Below are positions 21,963 to 27,677 of a stretch of 27,677 nucleotides of DNA, in pieces. How positions within the stretch are numbered: the stretch's first letter is position 1; each line of letters begins with the position of its first letter. The DNA is from a virus. The DNA is taken from the IMG/VR virus record IMGVR_UViG_3300030328_004248, positions 1 through 27,677 of that record, one strand, 5' to 3'. A program made the translations under genes and the position numbers. Under the pieces are notes generated by a model, which made no database searches, was not told where the DNA came from, and saw only the letters and a program-made list of their open reading frames with translations.

Positions 21963-23808
21963 CTTCTGTCAGATTGATCTTGTATTTTTTACCTGTACGA
22001 TTGTTTAGCATGAATATATCTTCCTCTCCTTCTTGAAGTGTCCAATCACCCCAAGTACCATCAACCGAGTTTGGACTGGATGCATTGTTAGAGAAATGCA
22101 TATCAGCAGTATAGATATTAGCAAACCTTAGAGTTGTTGATCCTAAATTTCTAGTATCATTAGTATCTGGTAACAAATTACCTTTCAAAGTAACATCAGT
22201 GACCGCTATATTAGGATCACCAGTCAAACCTGTACAACTACCAGCAAAATTAGCAGCAGTTAGAGTATTTGTTCCTGGATTATATTTGAAGTCAGTATCA
22301 CTTCTTACTTGTTCAACACCTGTTGCTGAGTCTGCAAACAGAACAAAATGGTCAGCACTAGTTGTATTAGTTGCTGTAATATCAACTGAAGATGTTACTA
22401 CACCATTGAGTGATGAACCATCAAGATTAGGTAATACACCTGTCAACTGGGCAGCAGGTAAACTAGTAAGTCTACTACCATCACCTGCGAATCCAGTTGC
22501 AGTAACTATACCTGCAGCAGCATCAAAGGTTAGATTTGAATTTGATTTTACTGATTGAGACCCAGTTGCATTTTGTGAGAACAATATGTTACATGTTGAA
22601 TCTCCTGTCTCATTAGAAATGTCAACAAGAGATGATGAACCTGTAAGTGATCCAACAAAACTAGTATAGGTAGCAGTAGTACCACTAATAGTGGTTGCTG
22701 TGTTAATACCTGTACTGTATACGTTACCTGTATGATCGCCAACCAACTTACCAACAAATCCTTGCGAACCAGATGGAGCAACAAATCCTCCATCAGCAGT
22801 TGCTATACCACTAACATCTATGTTAGTACCACTAAAGAATGCTACTGTACTAACACCTGCAGAGTTTAGGTTACCACTAAATCCAAATGATCCTGCAGGA
22901 GCCTGGAATCCAGCAGTAGTAGTTATAATACCAGTAGTCTGAATAGTTGTAGCACGTAACTGAGTTATAGTACCAATACCAGAATTTACGTTACCAGTAA
23001 CATTACCTGTTAGGTTGCCTACTACGTCCCCAGCTACACCACCAGTATGTTGACCAGCTGTGTTACCTGTTACATTACCAGTTACGTTACCAGTAACATT
23101 ACCCTGTAAGTTACCATCAAATATAGGAGCAGAAGCAATACCAGTAACATTAAGATGCTCTATATGCCCAGTCGGAGAAATAGATGCTATACCTGAACTA
23201 GATTCTGTTATAGTAAGACCATAACCAATACGTATCGTACCTATATCTTCTAAAGAAGTAGCACCAGAATCAGTCTGGAAATCCATCTTAGCATCTGCTG
23301 CTGAGAAGACTGATACAATACCAGAACTAAAGTTTCCTGTAGGTAGTTCTATAAAGGATAGACCTGCACCTACTCGGAAAGTTGTAACACCTGTAATTCT
23401 TGTGAATGCATTAGCATCCTGTATATTGAGTGCCGACTTATTAATTGTAATTGTAGATATACCTAGTTCTATACCTGTACCACCTGAATATTTTGCTTCT
23501 GATACGTCAACACCATTACCCTTGAAGTTTAGTGTAGTAATAGATCCAGCAAATCCAGTTGCAGTAATACCTTGATCTTGTATTGTTACACCATCTACTG
23601 CACCTGAGGCAGCACCTGATGGAGCAGCCCAGTATCTTCTACCATTTACATCACCATACAATACATGATCATTATTACCAGGTAGACCTAAGTTAGGTTC
23701 AGTTTCTTCCAGACTCAGAAAAGACGGGAATCCTGGAGTTTGTTGTCTATGTGTAGATAAACCAGCGTAGCTAGTTACACCTACTCTGCCTGAAAGAAGT
23801 CTTGCCAT
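21958..23808 (-). CDS. Tail-fibre-like virion protein with shared C-terminal cap
   Basis: A 616-residue protein from the ATG at 23808 (MARLLSGRVGVTSYAG). The frame continues up to 23832, but that would overlap the preceding gene, and the chosen start lies one base past its stop. The N-terminus has RLLSGRVGVTSYAGLSTHRQ, likely the baseplate- or fibre-joining part. The middle is beta-rich with GITTITxx-type strands. Residues about 233-275 hold GNVTGN repeats like those of the long fibre. The last 75 residues, from NLLPDTNDTRNLGS through NSVDGTWGDWTLQEGEEDIF to GKKYKINLTEV, match the end of the long fibre protein. Virion location is inferred from these features and the late gene block. Confidence 0.8.
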   Translation of the reverse strand: MARLLSGRVGVTSYAGLSTHRQQTPGFPSFLSLEETEPNLGLPGNNDHVLYGDVNGRRYWAAPSGAASGAVDGVTIQDQGITATGFAGSITTLNFKGNGVDVSEAKYSGGTGIELGISTITINKSALNIQDANAFTRITGVTTFRVGAGLSFIELPTGNFSSGIVSVFSAADAKMDFQTDSGATSLEDIGTIRIGYGLTITESSSGIASISPTGHIEHLNVTGIASAPIFDGNLQGNVTGNVTGNVTGNTAGQHTGGVAGDVVGNLTGNVTGNVNSGIGTITQLRATTIQTTGIITTTAGFQAPAGSFGFSGNLNSAGVSTVAFFSGTNIDVSGIATADGGFVAPSGSQGFVGKLVGDHTGNVYSTGINTATTISGTTATYTSFVGSLTGSSSLVDISNETGDSTCNILFSQNATGSQSVKSNSNLTFDAAAGIVTATGFAGDGSRLTSLPAAQLTGVLPNLDGSSLNGVVTSSVDITATNTTSADHFVLFADSATGVEQVRSDTDFKYNPGTNTLTAANFAGSCTGLTGDPNIAVTDVTLKGNLLPDTNDTRNLGSTTLRFANIYTADMHFSNNASSPNSVDGTWGDWTLQEGEEDIFMLNNRTGKKYKINLTEV

Positions 23809-23809
23809 T

Positions 23810-24148
23810 TTACTTAGCGTTCTCCAATACACTAACGATGCATTTCTGAGTATTCAAGAAATCACCTTTGATCTTTAGAATATCACCTGTTTCCAATACA
23901 AGTCTACCGTCAATAAATGACATAGAATCTTGATGTGGAATACGTCCTAACTCTATAATTGGTGTATCAACAGAGGATCTACTGTGATATGCACTGAAAG
24001 ATGTTACTGATGAACTTGTACCTACGTTTGCAACGTTGCCATATATGACCAACGATGAAACACCTGCAGGACAAGTGTAGATACCGACTGAGTTAGTAGT
24101 CAGTGTGTGAGTAACAGTCTTGAATCTATTAAGTGGGATAGCAGCCAT
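23810..24148 (-). CDS. Small virion structural protein
   Basis: A 112-residue beta-rich protein. It starts MAAIPLNRFKTVTHTLTTNS and then follows alternating strands (IYTCPAGVSSLVIYGNVANV, LVLETGDILKIKGD) of the kind found in small phage tail accessory proteins, where a CPAGxxSxVI strand is frequent. An excellent ribosome site (AGGAGGTAA) lies about 12 bases upstream, inside the end of the preceding gene. It is encoded between two fibre-type genes with gaps of two and one bases. Its exact place in the virion is unknown; a connector or fibre-network protein would fit. Confidence 0.75.
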   Translation of the reverse strand: MAAIPLNRFKTVTHTLTTNSVGIYTCPAGVSSLVIYGNVANVGTSSSVTSFSAYHSRSSVDTPIIELGRIPHQDSMSFIDGRLVLETGDILKIKGDFLNTQKCIVSVLENAK

Positions 24149-24150
24149 TT

Positions 24151-26526
24151 TTATAAGTTACCTCCTAGTGCTATGATGAGTGGTGTCATTTGGGCTTGGA
24201 TACTCTTGTTGAATGAATCACCTGTAATAGTACCAGTCTGCTGGTTTATGGTGAAATTATCACCAACCTTCAGGTTGCCTCTTTCATCCGTAGATGTATA
24301 GACTACCTTACCGCCTTGTTCAGATACTGCCTCATTATCAGGAATACCAACACCACCTTTATTAGGTAAGGCAGAGTTGATTGCTACACCTGAACCAACA
24401 TATTCAAATGTATATGATGAAGCAAGAATCAGTGACTGTTTAGCAAATGGAACTGTAGATCCAACACCAACAGCAGCAGGTAGAGTCTGATCAATAGTGA
24501 TCGTAGAAACACCAGCTGTAACTGGTGTCGCACTATTTATAGTATAATACTTAGGTTCAATTCCAGCAGTAGCAGTTGCAGTTACTCCTGAAGAAGGAGC
24601 AGCAATTGTAACCGTAGGAGCAGATCTATACTGTGAACCTGTAGCGTTTACTTTGAGTGAGGTTATACTACCAAAACCACTCACAGACGCAACACCCTCA
24701 GCAATAATTCCACCTGGTCCAGTTGGTGAACCAATTGTAACTACTGGTGGATTAGTGGAAGTATAACCACTACCAGCATTAGTTACAGAAAAACTTGTTA
24801 CTTCATTGAACAGTTCGCCAAGATAGAATGCTTGACCAGTGAAAGGTCTTGCTGTCAATCCAGATACAGTAACCTGATTATCTTCAGCAATACCTGCTAC
24901 AGCAACAGCACCTGATTGATGAACAGTACCAACACCTGATGCTATAAGACCATAAGTACCAAATGATGCGTTAGAGTTATTGACATCACACTGCCCACCA
25001 CTTACACAAGTGATAGCAGCCTTATCGCATACTGTGAAGATTGATACTAACTGAGCATAACCATCGTTAGATATAGTAACACCTATACCACCTTGGTTAT
25101 ACTGGGTATATGAGTCAACAACCATTGACTTGATACCTTCAGCATGATTACCATCTATCCTCATTCCAACTGAGTTAGGAACAAAGTTAGTACAGTTTCT
25201 TACATATGGTGATTGAGTAACAGCAACACCAATTCTTGCACCAGTACCAGCATCACCAACATTTACAGTAAATGTATTTGTGGTATATGCTGTAATAGCA
25301 GTCATAATACCTGCTACTGGATCAGATGCTCTAGGATATGCATGTTCTGTAGCATGTAAATCCTTCTCACATGTCATCTTGAATGATGATGTCTTTATAC
25401 CAACAGTATTACTTGTGGTAAGACCATGAGATGCTTTAGTAAATGTTGTTACACCTGAAGTAGGATCATAATCAATAGCAGTTGGAGTAATTGATGCTCC
25501 ACTATGCCAATTAGGTCCAACCTTTACAGCATTAGTAGCACCATATCCACTTACAAACTTATGGCGATTGACCATACCTCCTGGTGGGAAGCATATCATC
25601 GCACCTGTATTTGCAGCACCAACGAACGATAAGTTCTGTATCAGTACACCGTTGGTTACTTCAAATAAATCTTTTCCTGCGTTTGATGGAATAACCTGTG
25701 TGTTTCTTAGATCATCTCCATCTATAGTAACATTACGTGGAACAAATACTGGGTTATTTTCTGTGTAGATTCCGCCAGCAACTCGTATAACATCACCTGA
25801 CTGTGCCGTTAGACAAGCAGCCTCAATGGTTCTCTTTGCAGTTTTTAGTGTGAAACCATCGTATGTATCATTACCATCTACATTGACATGAATTATATTA
25901 GAAACACTAGCACCTGCACCTACCCATACTAATTCACCATCAGAACTAGCAGCAAGAATACTCTTACCTGCACCAACAGTACCAGATGAATCAAGGAAAG
26001 TACCACCAATCTGAACTAATCCATTAGCAGTATTACCAGGAGCTCTGGATACCTGTAGAAGATACTCAGGAAGTGTAGTTCCTATACCTACTCGCTTATT
26101 GGTAGGATCATATACAAAATTATCAGCACCTTGGAATTTACCATTGGCTGCTTTCTTAAATTGTACAGTATTATTAGCGTCAGCAGCAAGTGTATGAATT
26201 TCTGCCTCATCAGCCCAATCAACACCTGTAGCAGTTGCTACTAATGCCTGTCCTGCAGTACCTGCAGAAGTATTTTCATCATATACTTTACCAGTAAACC
26301 TGGCAGTACCCCTCACATCGAGGTTTTTAGTTGGTTGGGTACTTCCTATACCAACCTGACCTGCAGCAACAATACCGTCAAAATTTGCTGTGGATGCTAC
26401 GTCAAGACCATATTTGGGATCGGTTTTACCAATACCTGCCTTATTAGAATCGGCATCAACAATCAGAGCCTGATCGCCAACCTCTAAGCCTTTTTCGACA
26501 GCAAACTTCTTATTTACTGATGCCAT
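24151..26526 (-). CDS. Virion structural protein with right-handed beta-helix (pectate-lyase-like)
   Basis: A 791-residue protein. Residues 1-160 contain three VGIG(S/T)TxPxxxLxV-type steps (GIGKTDPKYGLDV, GIGSTQPTKNLDV, GIGTTLPEYLLQV), common in tail fibres of this phage group. Residues about 210-310 hold IHVNVDGNDTYDGFTLKTAK, RTIEAACLTAQSGDVIRVAG and GIYTENNPVFVPRNVTIDGD, the start of a pectin-lyase-type beta-helix. Toward the end, GSGYTSTNPPVVTIGSP and GSQYRSAPTVTIAAP form a repeated GSGYxxxPxVTI unit. Whether it degrades polysaccharide is unknown; such helices also serve as fibre shafts. AAGGAG and a late-type promoter precede it. Confidence 0.8.
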   Translation of the reverse strand: MASVNKKFAVEKGLEVGDQALIVDADSNKAGIGKTDPKYGLDVASTANFDGIVAAGQVGIGSTQPTKNLDVRGTARFTGKVYDENTSAGTAGQALVATATGVDWADEAEIHTLAADANNTVQFKKAANGKFQGADNFVYDPTNKRVGIGTTLPEYLLQVSRAPGNTANGLVQIGGTFLDSSGTVGAGKSILAASSDGELVWVGAGASVSNIIHVNVDGNDTYDGFTLKTAKRTIEAACLTAQSGDVIRVAGGIYTENNPVFVPRNVTIDGDDLRNTQVIPSNAGKDLFEVTNGVLIQNLSFVGAANTGAMICFPPGGMVNRHKFVSGYGATNAVKVGPNWHSGASITPTAIDYDPTSGVTTFTKASHGLTTSNTVGIKTSSFKMTCEKDLHATEHAYPRASDPVAGIMTAITAYTTNTFTVNVGDAGTGARIGVAVTQSPYVRNCTNFVPNSVGMRIDGNHAEGIKSMVVDSYTQYNQGGIGVTISNDGYAQLVSIFTVCDKAAITCVSGGQCDVNNSNASFGTYGLIASGVGTVHQSGAVAVAGIAEDNQVTVSGLTARPFTGQAFYLGELFNEVTSFSVTNAGSGYTSTNPPVVTIGSPTGPGGIIAEGVASVSGFGSITSLKVNATGSQYRSAPTVTIAAPSSGVTATATAGIEPKYYTINSATPVTAGVSTITIDQTLPAAVGVGSTVPFAKQSLILASSYTFEYVGSGVAINSALPNKGGVGIPDNEAVSEQGGKVVYTSTDERGNLKVGDNFTINQQTGTITGDSFNKSIQAQMTPLIIALGGNL
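24534..24541 (-). promoter_or_regulatory. Possible internal late promoter
   Basis: A perfect TATAAATA on the minus strand inside the beta-helix gene, about 390 bases before the 112-residue gene. It could boost downstream genes or be a coincidence of coding AT-rich DNA. Confidence 0.3.
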
Positions 26527-26551
26527 TTATCAGTGTACTCCTTAGTATTTG

Positions 26552-26559
26552 TATTTATC
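26552..26559 (-). promoter_or_regulatory. Late-type promoter before the beta-helix gene
   Basis: GATAAATA on the minus strand, one base off TATAAATA, overlapping the stop codon of the collar gene and about 26 bases before the ATG at 26526. Confidence 0.5.
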
Positions 26560-27677
26560 AACTGATACGCATAATGTAAGCGATTGCATAATATGGAGGT
26601 AGGTTAGCATTAGTTGTACTTGCCGCACCAACAGGACTTGAAGCAGTCATAGAAAGACTTCCACTCTGACCAATTTGGTCACCTGCAGTAGATCCTGGGG
26701 CAGAAACATTTGCTGCATAATCCGTAGTTCCTTCGTCATCAAGAACAAATCCACCTGAGGCAGATGCAGTAACAATACCAGATACATTATTAGAGTACCT
26801 AGTTGGGTGAGCGTGGTTACCACCTGTTGCAGTGTGAGTGTGTATTGGTACTATAGCATCAGCATTACCACCTGTTGCTCCAGCAGAGTAAGAATCACCT
26901 CGACCAACGATAAACTTATCAATTAGGTTTGGAGTTCCATTACTACCATTACAAAGAGACCAGTTTGTTGGTATGTTACCATCGGTTCCAGACCACATAA
27001 TAATACCACCAATCGGTATTATACCGTTACCTACAAATGATGCTGCTGTACATATACCAGCTATCTTCGCATCATCCGTTGAATTGATCTGTTCACCAGT
27101 TATCGTACCAGTACCAGTTATATTAACAGCACTAACATTTCCAGTTGCATTGACGTTAGCGGTTGCAATTATGTTAGCACCCTGTACATCACCTGATGCT
27201 GTTATTCTATCGTCAGCAACTATATCATCTGTAGAATGGAAATGTTCTGCAGTAGAAATTCCAGTAACTTTTGAATGACGGGTAACGGTTAGATCAGCAC
27301 CTACTGTTGCATTATTATCAACGCTAAGTGTATTTGCAGTTAGTGTTGCACCAGCAAATGTCAATGAAGAACTATCTTGTAGTTCACCACTAGCACCTAT
27401 AGTAACAACTCTACCTTGAGTAAGATCATCAACCTTTAGACTACCAACACTAGCATTACCAGTAACAGTCATTGCTTCGCCAGTATCGGCAAATGTCTGA
27501 CCTATAGCAACTCTATCGAATGCATAATGTTCAGTACCATTCTCTACAGATATTGGACCCCATTGTTGCCATTTCTCTGTACCTTGGTCATTTGTCTGAA
27601 CCCAACCAATCGATCCACCTCTAGCAAAGCTAGTCTTGAATAGAATGTCATCAGTAGTTTGTGAAGAAGGAGGAGCA
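26558..27677 (-). CDS. Tail-collar fibre protein (5' part cut off by window edge)
   Basis: The frame is open through the right edge. An ATG at 27472 gives 304 residues, but in-frame coding continues upstream with GWVQTNDQGTEKWQQWGPIS and DRVAIGQTFADTG, so the real start is outside and 372 residues are visible. The middle is fibre-like (VTGNASVGSLKV, NVTGN-type steps). From GIIPIGGIIMWSG comes a phage tail-collar domain: IPTNWSLCNG, TPNLIDKFIVG, then HTHTATGGNHAH and a final NLPPYYAIAYIMRI. The two HxH pairs resemble the metal-binding histidines of T4 gp12-type receptor-binding fibres. It is likely a short tail fibre or a fibre-collar component that contacts the host surface. Confidence 0.85.
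   Translation of the reverse strand, partial: APPSSQTTDDILFKTSFARGGSIGWVQTNDQGTEKWQQWGPISVENGTEHYAFDRVAIGQTFADTGEAMTVTGNASVGSLKVDDLTQGRVVTIGASGELQDSSSLTFAGATLTANTLSVDNNATVGADLTVTRHSKVTGISTAEHFHSTDDIVADDRITASGDVQGANIIATANVNATGNVSAVNITGTGTITGEQINSTDDAKIAGICTAASFVGNGIIPIGGIIMWSGTDGNIPTNWSLCNGSNGTPNLIDKFIVGRGDSYSAGATGGNADAIVPIHTHTATGGNHAHPTRYSNNVSGIVTASASGGFVLDDEGTTDYAANVSAPGSTAGDQIGQSGSLSMTASSPVGAASTTNANLPPYYAIAYIMRIS

Noticed and set aside
26558-27472. A complete 304-residue collar gene starting at 27472
   Set aside because: The frame stays open and fibre-like upstream to the window end, and there is no ribosome site before 27472.

Overview
The window looks like part of a T4-like marine myovirus genome, most likely a cyanophage of the Prochlorococcus/Synechococcus type or a close marine relative. 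This rests on AT-rich DNA, very tight gene packing with ATGA overlaps, a CobS-like AAA+ ATPase, a CobT-like VWA protein and purN in one block, T4-type late promoters (TATAAATA) before tail genes, and a set of long low-complexity tail-fibre genes. No gene in the window fixes the host.

Layout. (1) 1-1743, minus strand: a PD-(D/E)xK restriction-endonuclease-like gene followed by two beta-class DNA methyltransferases, the second running off the left edge. Together they resemble a phage-borne restriction-modification operon. (2) 1810-2803, minus: small conserved phage genes, including a 28-residue single-helix membrane microprotein and a KTSC-like protein, with a clear intrinsic terminator at 2510-2544. 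(3) 2804-3250: 447 bases without a convincing gene, locally GC-richer, with several long complementary arms and a strong minus-strand promoter at its right end. It is a candidate structured RNA or long leader. (4) 3251-8221, minus: an early operon reading cobT-like, three small ORFs, purN, cobS-like, preceded by a separate small gene with its own terminator. (5) 8222-8317: a divergent promoter pair with overlapping -35 boxes, where the coding strand switches. (6) 8318-14861, plus: an eight-gene surface-sugar cassette. It holds an amidinotransferase-like gene that has lost its catalytic cysteine, a CMP-KDO synthetase (kdsB), a GmhA-like SIS isomerase, four paralogues of an unknown family, and one more unknown protein. 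(7) 14865-27677, minus: late tail genes. These are a tail accessory protein, a Gly/Asn-rich adhesin-like protein, a 1921-residue repeat-mosaic tail fibre, a second fibre with the same C-terminal cap, a small structural protein, a beta-helix structural protein, and a tail-collar protein that is open at the right edge.

How it fits together. Early minus-strand genes carry sigma70-like promoters, several with an extended -10 (TGnTATAAT). Structural genes carry late TATAAATA-type promoters and strong AAGGAG ribosome sites. The plus-strand cassette sits between the early block and the distal tail-fibre genes with opposite polarity, like an inserted module. Its LPS-type enzymes next to the receptor-binding genes suggest alteration of the infected cell's surface, perhaps to block superinfection or adsorption to debris; that is inference. 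The best candidates for undescribed biology are the structured intergenic region, the four-paralogue family in the sugar cassette, the restriction-modification-like operon, and the cysteine-less amidinotransferase.
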